Of a stretch of 8,866 bases of DNA, positions 1 through 6,103 are shown in pieces. A program made the translations under genes and the position numbers. The notes beneath the pieces were generated by a model. It ran no database searches. It was not told the DNA's origin and was given only the letters and a program-made list of their open reading frames with translations. The stretch's first letter is position 1; each line of letters opens with the position of its first letter. Origin of the DNA: an uncultured Prosthecobacter sp. (GTDB taxonomy: Bacteria > Verrucomicrobiota > Verrucomicrobiia > Verrucomicrobiales > Verrucomicrobiaceae); assembly GCA_947523045.1 (NCBI GenBank), contig CANNUR010000110.1, positions 1 to 8,866 on the forward strand, in the 5' to 3' direction.

Positions 1-173
1 TGATACATATGTCTCATGTCAAGACATTTGTATTGCTGATGAACTCCCGTGCTTTTGAGCCGTTCAAGGTCACAGATCGACGGCGCCCAGCAGGGGCGAG
101 TTTCAAGCCTCAGCAACGTCGCCATCTCAGGCACCAGCTCCCCGATCCAAGGCAAAGCTGCGCGCAGCCTGGC
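1..173. other. Gene-free left edge
   Basis: I see no convincing gene here. A plus-strand frame opening at position 9 runs into the 3' end of the cupin gene and has a low-quality, Arg/Pro/Gln-rich translation. The only structure seen is a 6-bp inverted repeat, ATGTCT at 9-14 and AGACAT at 22-27, with a 7-base loop. It could belong to a gene outside the window or be chance. Confidence 0.5.
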
Positions 174-629
174 TCAGTCCTGCGGCGGCCAGGTGACGCC
201 TGCCAGTTCCGGCGGCAGCAGCGTCGGATCGGTCGGATAGATGCCGGACAGATCGATCGGCGACCTTGAGCCCTGCAGAAACTCCTTCTCCTCCGGACCG
301 CCGACGACCAGCCAGAGCACATCCTCAGGCGTGTCATTGAACACCTGACGTAGCGACTCCGGTGGTACCCAGACGCCCCCGTATTGCGGCACGGTCAAGG
401 TCTGCTCGCCGACCCGCAGTCGGCCGGTGCCTTCCAGTACCAAGTAAAACTCCTCGCTGCGCAGGTGCTTGTGCAGGGTGTTGGCACTGCCGGAGGGCAG
501 TCGCCACAGCCGCGCGCCGAGGTGTTCGCTGCCCGTGCGCTCAAGGTAATCCGCATTCGGGATGCGCATCAGGTTCGAGGGCCGCCAATGCAGGTCGTCG
601 GGGGTGATGAGTCGATAGGCTGCGCTCAT
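174..629 (-). CDS. Single-domain cupin protein
   Basis: A 151-residue cytoplasmic protein with one cupin beta-barrel and no signal peptide. Cupin motif 1 is complete: G47, H53, H55, E60 and G67 fit the G-x5-HxH-x4-E-x6-G pattern, giving three of the usual metal ligands. In motif 2 (VPPESLRQVFN, residues 88-98) the expected Gly is E91 and the usual His ligand is R94. I recall the LRQVFNDTxEDVLWLVVG segment from a widespread group of small cupins, many of them haloarchaeal, so the Arg is probably a family trait rather than damage. Substrate and reaction are unknown; such proteins are often given only as cupin domain-containing. The ATG at 629 is the first usable start, with a weak purine stretch (GGTGGA) about 14 bases upstream. 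The gene lies 59 bases downstream of the membrane-protein gene on the same strand and may be cotranscribed with it. Confidence 0.9.
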   Translation of the reverse strand: MSAAYRLITPDDLHWRPSNLMRIPNADYLERTGSEHLGARLWRLPSGSANTLHKHLRSEEFYLVLEGTGRLRVGEQTLTVPQYGGVWVPPESLRQVFNDTPEDVLWLVVGGPEEKEFLQGSRSPIDLSGIYPTDPTLLPPELAGVTWPPQD

Positions 630-688
630 GCCGCCAATCTAATCCACCGACAAGCGCAGGCAACACACCCAAGCCAGCCTGCCGTCGC

Positions 689-1276
689 TCAGGGCGGCGG
701 CCCCGGGGGTGGCGCGGCGGGCGGCGGCATGAAGTCGCCGTAATGATGGTTCGTGCACTCCGGACAAACGCCGTGGGTGAAGCACGCCTCGGTGCGCCGT
801 GCCACGTAGGCCTCCATCTGGTGCCAGTGACCGTCCTCGTCGCGGATGTTCTTGCAGAACGAGCAGGTCGGCAGAATGCCCTCGAGCGTGCGCACCCGTG
901 CACGCAGGATCTGGGTCTGCTGCGACAGCTTGGCGACCAGCCAGGTGAGCAGGAAAAGGATGCCGATGCGTGTCAGACCGTTGAGAATCGCATAATGCGC
1001 CGGATAGGGAATGCCCCAGGCCATCTGAGCGGAGACGCGGATGACAACGAGCGCCGCACCGAGGCAAAGGGCGGTGCGCAGCCCGAAGTTCCAGGCCATC
1101 AGCAAGACGGGGATCAGGAACAGGACGGGAAACATCAGAGTCTGGGTCGCCAGATAATCAAAACCCGACACCACCACCCCCATCCCCAGCAAAATCCAGC
1201 GGTTGTTCCAAGGGAACCGCTCGAAAAAGTATTCACTGGGGGGTGACTGCACAGCCTTGCTCATCGTCGACGCCAT
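689..1276 (-). CDS. Four-helix membrane protein with C-terminal CxxC/CPEC cysteine module
   Basis: A 195-residue integral membrane protein. Hydrophobic segments lie at about 27-44, 46-66, 68-88 and 98-116. A short charged linker (117-133) leads into the cysteine module: LPTCSFCKNIRDEDGHWHQ from residue 135, then C165, H169 and CPEC at 171-174. This LPxCxxCKxIRD...HGxCPxC module is known to me as a C-terminal tail on PAS proteins, response regulators and histidine-kinase-like proteins in deltaproteobacteria and Verrucomicrobia. Four well-spaced cysteines suggest a zinc-ribbon-like site, but this is inferred. With an even number of helices the module would face the cytoplasm if the N-terminus does. 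The C-terminus ends in a Pro-rich tail (residues 184-195). An in-frame TAG directly precedes the ATG at 1276, so no earlier start exists; GAAGGA lies 14 bases upstream. No kinase, cyclase or other output domain is present, so a membrane sensor or redox/metal sensor role is a guess. Confidence 0.85.
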   Translation of the reverse strand: MASTMSKAVQSPPSEYFFERFPWNNRWILLGMGVVVSGFDYLATQTLMFPVLFLIPVLLMAWNFGLRTALCLGAALVVIRVSAQMAWGIPYPAHYAILNGLTRIGILFLLTWLVAKLSQQTQILRARVRTLEGILPTCSFCKNIRDEDGHWHQMEAYVARRTEACFTHGVCPECTNHHYGDFMPPPAAPPPGPPP

Positions 1277-1429
1277 CTAGTGCAGAGAATTCCTTCGCAC
1301 AAGCCTGGGTTGGAGCGCCAGAAACGTCTCCGCCCTCCCGGTCTTGCGACAAACCCGCCGCCCGGTGATTCAGCCTGTCAGCCTGAAATCTCTCGACAAT
1401 CCAGGGCGTTTCCCTTCCCTTTGCCACAC
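1277..1429. promoter_or_regulatory. Divergent intergenic region with tandem 8-bp repeat
   Basis: This 153-base gap separates divergently transcribed genes and must hold the start signals of both. GAAGGA on the minus strand (1291-1296) serves the membrane-protein gene. A perfect tandem repeat TCAGCCTG/TCAGCCTG occupies 1370-1385. The plus-strand gene has no Shine-Dalgarno sequence, only a pyrimidine run at 1409-1422. I could not find a convincing -35/-10 pair on either strand. Confidence 0.45.
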
Positions 1430-2764
1430 ATGAACCTTTCCCGCCCCCTCCTCCTGCTCGCCCTTGCCGCCCTCACGCCCGTCCACGCGGAAAACTGGCC
1501 CAACTGGCGTGGCCCGGCCCAGAATGGCACCAGCCCGGAAACCGGCCTGCCGGTGAAGTTCAGTCGCACCGAGGGCGTGGCCTGGGCGGCCGACCTGCCG
1601 GGCGTGTCGGCCTCGGTGCCGGTGGTCTGGGGCGACAAGGTGTTCCTCACCGCCCCGATCGCCGAGGAACAGAAGCTGGTCGGTCTCTGCTACGACGCCA
1701 AGACCGGCAAGGAACTCTGGCGCCGCACCGTCTCCGAGGGCGGGCCGCAGTGGGACAACAAGAGCAACCTCGCCTCCCCCTCGCCGACCACCGACGGCGA
1801 GCGCGTCGTCTTCCTCTTCGCCGACGCCGTGGTCGCCGCCTACGGCCTCGATGGCAGCCTGCAGTGGCAGCGCGACCTGAAAAAGACGCACGGTGCCTTC
1901 GCCACCCAGTGGACCTACGGCAGCAGCCCGCTGCTCGACGGCGGCAAGCTGTACATCCAGGTGCTGCAGCGCGACGAGGTCTTCGACTTCCAGGGCGTGC
2001 AGAAGGGCACCCCGGGCAAGGACATGGCCTCCTACGTGCTTGCCCTCGATCCCGCCACCGGCAAGGACCTGTGGAAGGTCGTGCGTCCCGCCGACGCGGT
2101 CGCCGAAAGCCTGGAGGGGTTCTCCTCGCCCGTCACCCACGACGTCAACGGCCAGCGCCAACTGCTCATCGTCGGCGGCGACTGCATCACTGGCCATGAC
2201 GCCGCCACCGGCAAGGAACTCTGGCGCTGGGGCACCTGGAACACCGAAAAGATCGGTCACTGGCGCCTGGTGCCGAGCGTGGTCGCCGGCGACGGCATCG
2301 CCCTGGCCTGCGCGCCGAAGAAAAATCCGGTCTATGCCGTCAAGCTCGGCGCCAGCGGCACGGCCGAGGTCGCCTGGGTCTCCGATCCCAAGGATGCCAG
2401 CAGCGACGTCTCCACTCCGGCCTACCACGACGGCAAGTTTTACGTGCTCGACAGCGACCGTCGCAGCCTGAGCTGCGTCGAGGCGAAGACCGGCAAGCTC
2501 ATCTGGCAGGGCGACCTCGGCAGCAAGGCGAAGTTCGAGGGCAGCCCGACGGTGGCCGATGGCAAGGTGTACATGACCAACTTCTGGGGCGAGGTCTACG
2601 TCGCCCGCGCCGGTGGCAGCCAGTTTGAACTGCTCTCCGTCAACGCCATGGGCGATGGCAGCAAGCCGAACGGCGACGCCAGCAGCGTGCGCAGCAGCAT
2701 CGCCGTGGCCGACGGCGCCCTGTTCATCCGCACCCAGGACAAGCTGTTCCGGATCGGCCAGTGA
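1430..2764 (+). CDS. Secreted PQQ-like beta-propeller repeat protein
   Basis: A 444-residue exported protein. The first 20 residues (MNLSRPLLLLALAALTPVHA) form a Sec signal peptide with an AxA-like cleavage site before ENWPNWRGP. That WPxWRGPxxNGxSPE opening is typical of planctomycete and verrucomicrobial propellers. Blade signatures of the D-x-x-TGKxLW type recur at about 89-98, 207-216, 257-266 and 350-359, with a degenerate one (YGLDGSLQW) near 138, as in the PQQ_2 family. The few cysteines (87, 252, 294, 349) include no adjacent pair, and no quinoprotein dehydrogenase active site is apparent. It is therefore better read as a binding or scaffolding propeller than as a PQQ enzyme. The reading frame extends upstream to 1280, but that stretch would put 50 non-hydrophobic residues before the signal peptide and overlap the divergent promoter region, so ATG 1430 is chosen. 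No Shine-Dalgarno sequence precedes it. It converges with the 3D-domain gene, stops 6 bases apart. Confidence 0.92.
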   Translation: MNLSRPLLLLALAALTPVHAENWPNWRGPAQNGTSPETGLPVKFSRTEGVAWAADLPGVSASVPVVWGDKVFLTAPIAEEQKLVGLCYDAKTGKELWRRTVSEGGPQWDNKSNLASPSPTTDGERVVFLFADAVVAAYGLDGSLQWQRDLKKTHGAFATQWTYGSSPLLDGGKLYIQVLQRDEVFDFQGVQKGTPGKDMASYVLALDPATGKDLWKVVRPADAVAESLEGFSSPVTHDVNGQRQLLIVGGDCITGHDAATGKELWRWGTWNTEKIGHWRLVPSVVAGDGIALACAPKKNPVYAVKLGASGTAEVAWVSDPKDASSDVSTPAYHDGKFYVLDSDRRSLSCVEAKTGKLIWQGDLGSKAKFEGSPTVADGKVYMTNFWGEVYVARAGGSQFELLSVNAMGDGSKPNGDASSVRSSIAVADGALFIRTQDKLFRIGQ

Positions 2765-2770
2765 GCCGGA

Positions 2771-3286
2771 TCAGGCCGAGCGCGCCTCGAGGCGGGCAAC
2801 CATCTTGCGCACGTGTGGCGCCTTGTTTTCGCGCGGCTTGAGGATGGCCAGGCTCTTCGCGTAGCTGCCCCACTTGAGGATGGTGATGTTGACCCGGCGC
2901 ACGCCCCAGCGGCTGACGTAGGACAGCGAGGGCTTGTACAAATCGATCGTGCGCGTGCCGACCAGGGCCGAGCCGTAATCGTCAACAACGTACAGCGCCG
3001 GGTTGCCCTCGATCTGGAAGACCGTGCCGACCGGGTAGATCGACCAGTCGGCAGCCGCGCTGCGCACCGCGCCGAATTTCAGGGCCGTGCCGGCGGCGGT
3101 GCGGGCGCCGTACTTGAGGTGATCCTTCTCCGTGTGGGTGTAGGCCGTGGTGCGCACGCCCTCCAGCACGAGACTCTGCCGCACCTGTGGGTCCAGGGCC
3201 GGGGTTTTGTTTTGTGCCGCGGCAAGGGAGGGCAACAGGGCAAGGCAGAGGAGGAGTCGACTCAAAACGTGGGGGTGGTTGGTCAC
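2771..3286 (-). CDS. Secreted 3D (Asp-Asp-Asp) domain protein
   Basis: A 171-residue exported protein when started at GTG 3286. Residues 10-24 (RLLLCLALLPSLAAA) are a signal-peptide core with cleavage likely before QNKTP. The body matches the 3D domain found at the C-terminus of MltA lytic transglycosylases and in Rpf/Sps-like cell-wall proteins: D80 in ADWSIYPVGT, D102/D103 in VVDDYG and D115 in TRTIDLY give the three conserved aspartates. It has no separate transglycosylase or peptidoglycan-binding domain, so it is a stand-alone 3D protein. A role in cell-wall turnover in the periplasm is inferred from the family. Start choice is uncertain: the frame is open upstream to ATG 3373 (adds 29 residues) and TTG 3379, and TTG 3265 would also give a short signal peptide. 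None has a good ribosome site. GTG 3286 gives a normal n-region ending in Arg. Confidence 0.85.
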   Translation of the reverse strand: MTNHPHVLSRLLLCLALLPSLAAAQNKTPALDPQVRQSLVLEGVRTTAYTHTEKDHLKYGARTAAGTALKFGAVRSAAADWSIYPVGTVFQIEGNPALYVVDDYGSALVGTRTIDLYKPSLSYVSRWGVRRVNITILKWGSYAKSLAILKPRENKAPHVRKMVARLEARSA

Positions 3287-3360
3287 ACCCGGAACAGCGG
3301 CGAACCGCCATCCGAGGGGCGCGCAGGGTGTCCACCCACAGCCCCCTGTCAAGGCGTGAA

Positions 3361-3412
3361 ATTTCAAAATCATTCTCAATAGACTCTATTTCAACGCGTT
3401 AAACCCTTGACA
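3361..3412. promoter_or_regulatory. Palindrome cluster in the 3D-protein/purF divergent region
   Basis: This is the only clearly AT-rich patch of the window. Three dyads lie end to end: TCAAAATCATTCTCA (3364-3378), matching 11 of 14 positions of the 7-1-7 Fur-type consensus; AATAGACTCTATT (3378-3390), a perfect 6-1-6 inverted repeat; and TTCAACGCGTTAAA (3390-3403), perfect but for one pair. On the minus strand TTGAAA (3394-3389) and GATTTT (3371-3366), 17 bases apart, form a weak sigma-70-like pair for the 3D gene. Spacing and symmetry suggest operators, but the regulator is unknown. Confidence 0.4.
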
Positions 3413-3643
3413 CTGGAGCCGCCAAACAGCCAACCCCAGCCTCCAAACGCGCACCGCAGAGGACCGACCGCGGAAAATTTGCAAACTTGCTCCGGCACCA
3501 CCGGCCGAAGCTTCACTTTTCCAAAACATTTCAACGACGGTCGATCAACGGATGCGGCGCAACTGCCTGGCGGACGGTTCTCCGGAAAAATCCGCCTCGC
3601 GTCTTGCGCTCCCGGCAATCGCAGCGAAGGATGCCCGCCCTGC
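3413..3643 (+). other. Long untranslated leader or spacer before purF
   Basis: About 230 bases without a convincing gene; the purF frame is open through it but contains no ATG, and its translation does not resemble the family. Possible folds are GGCGGA (3569-3574) with TCCGCC (3591-3596), enclosing CGG-TTCT-CCG (3575-3584). A competing CGGA-AAAA-TCCG hairpin (3583-3594) uses the same bases. TTTGCAAA at 3478-3485 is a short palindrome. I recognise no known riboswitch. Confidence 0.35.
3626..3631 (+). promoter_or_regulatory. Ribosome binding site of purF
   Basis: GAAGGA lies 12 bases before ATG 3644. It is one of only two clear Shine-Dalgarno matches in the window and supports this start over an upstream extension. 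An out-of-frame ATG at 3631 overlaps its last base. Confidence 0.55.
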
Positions 3644-5617
3644 ATGAGCGACCCCATCCGACACGAATGCGGCATTGCCGTTGTCCGTCTGAAGAAAGAC
3701 CTGGCCTACTACCAGGAGACCAAGGGCACTTCGCTGTACGGCTTCAACATGCTGGCGGCGCTGATGACCAAGCAGCGCAACCGCGGTCAGGACGGCATTG
3801 GCATGGGTTGCTGCAAACTGAACATGCCGCCGGGAGCGCCCTACCTTTTCCGCGAGCGTTCCGATACCTCGGTCGAGCAGATGGGCGAGGTCTTCGCCGA
3901 CCTGCGCAAGGAGTACAAGCGCATTGCGCGGCGCATCGACGAACAGCGCAAGCAGGAGCGCCACGAGACCGGCCGCGAGCTGCCGCCCTTTGAGGAGGAT
4001 CCGGAGGCGATCAAGCGCGAGTTTGAGATGGCCGGCGAGATCAACATCGGCCACCTGCGCTACGGCACCTCGGGCAGTTTTGGCAAGGCCAGCCTGCACC
4101 CCTACCTGCGCCGCACCACCTGGCCGACGCGCAGCCTGATGGTGATGGGCAACTTCAACCTCACCAACACCGCCTCACTCAACCAGGTGATGATGCAGCG
4201 CGGCCAGCATCCGGTGTTTTCCACCGACACCCAGACGGTGCTGGAGGAAATCGGCTTTCAGCTCGACGAGGCACACACCGCCCTGTACCACGAACTGCGC
4301 GACGCCGGCGTGCCTGGCACCGAGATCCCCCGTCACATCAGCGAGCGGCTGGACGTGGTCGGCATCATTCAGAAGTCCGCCGCGCTTTGGGACGGCGGCT
4401 ACACCATCGTCGGCGTCATCGGCAACGGCGATCTCTTCGTCATGCGCGATCCGAACGGCATCCGCCCCTGCTTTTATTATGAGAGCGACGAAATGCTGGC
4501 CTTCGCCTCGGAACGGGTCGCCCTGATGTCGGTCTTCGAAATCGACGAGGATGCGGTGCGCGAGCTGGCGCCCGGGCACGTGGCGGTGATGAAGGCCGAC
4601 GGCGGCCTGACACTCACGCCGTTCACCGAGCCGCGCGAGCCGCGGCCCTGTTCGTTCGAGCGCATCTACTTTTCGCGCGGCAATGACTCGGTCATCCATC
4701 ATCAGCGCAAGCTTCTGGGCGAGTGCCTGGTGCCGCAGCTCATTGAGGCAATCGACAATGACTTCGAGCACACCGTGCTCAGCTTCATCCCCAACACCGC
4801 CGAAACCGCCTACTACGGCTTCCTCGACGGCCTGCGCAAGTCACGCCGCCAGGCGGTCAAGGATGCCCTGGTGCGCATGATCCAGGAGGGTTCCTTTGAC
4901 GAGGCCGCCCTCGACGAACTGGTGCTGCGCAACTGGCCGCGCGCCGAGAAGATCGCCCACAAGGACATCAAGATGCGCACCTTCATCGCCCAGGAAAACG
5001 GGCGCGACCAGATGGTGTCGAGCGTCTACGACATCACCTACGGCGTCGTCAGCCCGCAGGACAATCTGGTCGTCATCGACGATTCCATCGTCCGCGGCAC
5101 CACCCTGCGCACCTCCCTGCTGCGCATCCTGGCGCGCACGAACCCGCGCCGCATCATCGTCGTCTCGACCGCCCCGCAGATCCGCTACCCCGACTGCGAC
5201 GGCATTGACATGTCCGAACTCGGCAAGTTCATCGCCTTCCAGGCCGCCGTCGAGCTGCATCGCGAGCGCGGCAACCGCTCGATCCTGCGCGAGGTCTGCC
5301 AGGCCTGCGAGGAGGAGCTGAAAAAGCCGCGCGAGCAGATGGGCAACGCGGTCAAGGCCATCTATGCGCCCTTCACCGACGAGGAGATCTCCGACAAGGT
5401 CGCCCAACTCATCGCGCCGCAGCAAACCGCCTGGAAGGGCGAAGTGAAGGTCATCTTCCAGACCATCCCCAACCTGCACGAGGCCCTCGGGCCCGAGTAT
5501 GGCGACTGGTACTTCAGCGGCGACTACCCCACTCCGGGCGGTTACGCCACGGTCAACCGCGCCTTCATCAACTTCTTCCAGAAGAAGGACGGTCGCGCCT
5601 ACGACACCCTGCTCTAG
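3644..5617 (+). CDS. purF: Amidophosphoribosyltransferase, long form
   Basis: Catalyses the first committed step of purine synthesis: PRPP plus glutamine to 5-phosphoribosylamine. The N-terminal class II glutaminase domain shows C9 in HECGIAVV, preceded by an 8-residue propeptide that must be removed to expose the nucleophile. It also shows RGQDG (47-51), HLRYGTSG (137-144), GNFNLTN (169-175) and RDPNGIRP (268-275). The C-terminal phosphoribosyltransferase domain carries the PRPP loop VVIDDSIVRGTT (476-487) and the flanking TFIAQ and STAPQIRYPDCDGIDMS segments. At 657 residues it is much longer than the E. coli or Bacillus enzyme (about 470-505). The extra length sits mainly at 84-135 in the glutaminase domain, at about 398-442 before the PRPP-binding core and at the C-terminus. 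I recall this long form in Bacteroidetes and Verrucomicrobia. ATG 3644 is the only Met before the conserved sequence. It is followed after 14 bases by the small membrane-protein gene, so the two may be cotranscribed. Confidence 0.92.
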   Translation: MSDPIRHECGIAVVRLKKDLAYYQETKGTSLYGFNMLAALMTKQRNRGQDGIGMGCCKLNMPPGAPYLFRERSDTSVEQMGEVFADLRKEYKRIARRIDEQRKQERHETGRELPPFEEDPEAIKREFEMAGEINIGHLRYGTSGSFGKASLHPYLRRTTWPTRSLMVMGNFNLTNTASLNQVMMQRGQHPVFSTDTQTVLEEIGFQLDEAHTALYHELRDAGVPGTEIPRHISERLDVVGIIQKSAALWDGGYTIVGVIGNGDLFVMRDPNGIRPCFYYESDEMLAFASERVALMSVFEIDEDAVRELAPGHVAVMKADGGLTLTPFTEPREPRPCSFERIYFSRGNDSVIHHQRKLLGECLVPQLIEAIDNDFEHTVLSFIPNTAETAYYGFLDGLRKSRRQAVKDALVRMIQEGSFDEAALDELVLRNWPRAEKIAHKDIKMRTFIAQENGRDQMVSSVYDITYGVVSPQDNLVVIDDSIVRGTTLRTSLLRILARTNPRRIIVVSTAPQIRYPDCDGIDMSELGKFIAFQAAVELHRERGNRSILREVCQACEEELKKPREQMGNAVKAIYAPFTDEEISDKVAQLIAPQQTAWKGEVKVIFQTIPNLHEALGPEYGDWYFSGDYPTPGGYATVNRAFINFFQKKDGRAYDTLL

Positions 5618-5631
5618 CCGCGCGCGCCGCG

Positions 5632-6030
5632 GTGTTCCGCATGCACCCCGATCCAGGCTTCCTGTCCGGCAACCGACTGTCCATGCGCGAGCGCGATGAA
5701 CTGCGCGCGCTCGCCGAGGCACGACGGCGCGCCGGCCTGACCTGCTACCGGGCCGCCACGGCCGTGCTGGTTGCCGCCATGACTGCGGTCGCCCTGCCCG
5801 TCCTCTCCCCCTGGGTCTGGCCGATCGGCGGCGGCGCCGGTTTGCTCATGACCCTGCTCGCCATCGGCATCGCCCGTAACGGACTGAATGGCCACACGGC
5901 TCTCTGCCTGCTCTGCGCCTGGGCCATGCTGCCAGGCTGGGTTCTGGTCGCCCCGGACGTGCTCGCCGCCGCCGCCGACCTCGCCAGCGCCCTGGCCGGC
6001 CACTGGCGCGGCAGCCTGAATCCACCATGA
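5632..6030 (+). CDS. Small three-helix membrane protein of unknown function
   Basis: A 132-residue protein from GTG 5632, or 129 from ATG 5641; the ATG is equally likely. I do not recognise the family. The first 40 residues are charged and probably helical (MRERDELRALAEARRRAG), followed by hydrophobic segments at about 39-62, 66-84 and 90-120. The last segment holds two cysteines (C92, C95) and ends in an Ala-rich stretch. Codon third positions are strongly G/C, like the neighbouring genes, which supports coding, whereas the antisense frame gives a Gly/Gln/Arg-rich artefact. The gene starts 14-23 bases after the purF stop, so it is probably expressed from the same transcript, but its content gives no link to purine metabolism. 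Location is the inner membrane. Confidence 0.7.
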   Translation: MFRMHPDPGFLSGNRLSMRERDELRALAEARRRAGLTCYRAATAVLVAAMTAVALPVLSPWVWPIGGGAGLLMTLLAIGIARNGLNGHTALCLLCAWAMLPGWVLVAPDVLAAAADLASALAGHWRGSLNPP

Positions 6031-6103
6031 TCCGGTCAGCTTTGCGCAAGCCACGCGTGAACAAAGCCCCCGCAAGCGCACGTACTCCCCGTAACCCCAG
6101 GCC

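Noticed and set aside
9..269. 86-residue plus-strand open frame at the left edge
   Set aside because: It overlaps the cupin gene by about 95 bases, is Arg/Gln/Pro-rich after the first 20 residues and has no visible ribosome site.
743..1246. 167-residue plus-strand open frame
   Set aside because: Antisense to the membrane protein with four hydrophobic segments and the known cysteine module; this frame has a charged, Gln-rich translation without domains.
1370..2428. 352-residue minus-strand open frame
   Set aside because: Antisense to the beta-propeller gene, with no recognisable domain and a Gly/Ala/Val-rich composition.
1430..2764. PQQ-dependent dehydrogenase
   Set aside because: The propeller signatures fit, but there is no adjacent Cys pair, the chain is shorter than quinoprotein dehydrogenases and no active-site signature is apparent.
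2783..2794. Perfect 12-bp palindrome CGCCTCGAGGCG
   Set aside because: It lies inside the 3' coding end of the 3D gene, has no loop for a hairpin, and such GC palindromes are expected by chance in this composition.
3364..3378. Firm assignment as a Fur box
   Set aside because: Only 11 of 14 positions match, dyad symmetry is 5 of 7 pairs, and neither neighbour is an iron gene. It is kept only as a Fur-like dyad.
2813..3382. 189-residue plus-strand open frame
   Set aside because: Antisense to the 3D-domain gene, which has a signal peptide and the three conserved Asp positions.
3407..3435. Sigma-70 promoter with perfect TTGACA at 3407-3412
   Set aside because: No TATAAT-like hexamer at 15-19 bases downstream; at 17 bases the sequence is CCAACC.
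3407..3643. N-terminal extension of purF from TTG 3407
   Set aside because: The extension does not look like any PurF sequence; a buried Cys nucleophile far from the terminus would not suit this enzyme class, and GAAGGA supports ATG 3644.
4841..5722. 293-residue minus-strand open frame
   Set aside because: Antisense to the conserved phosphoribosyltransferase half of purF; the translation is Asp/Gly/Ala-rich with no motif.
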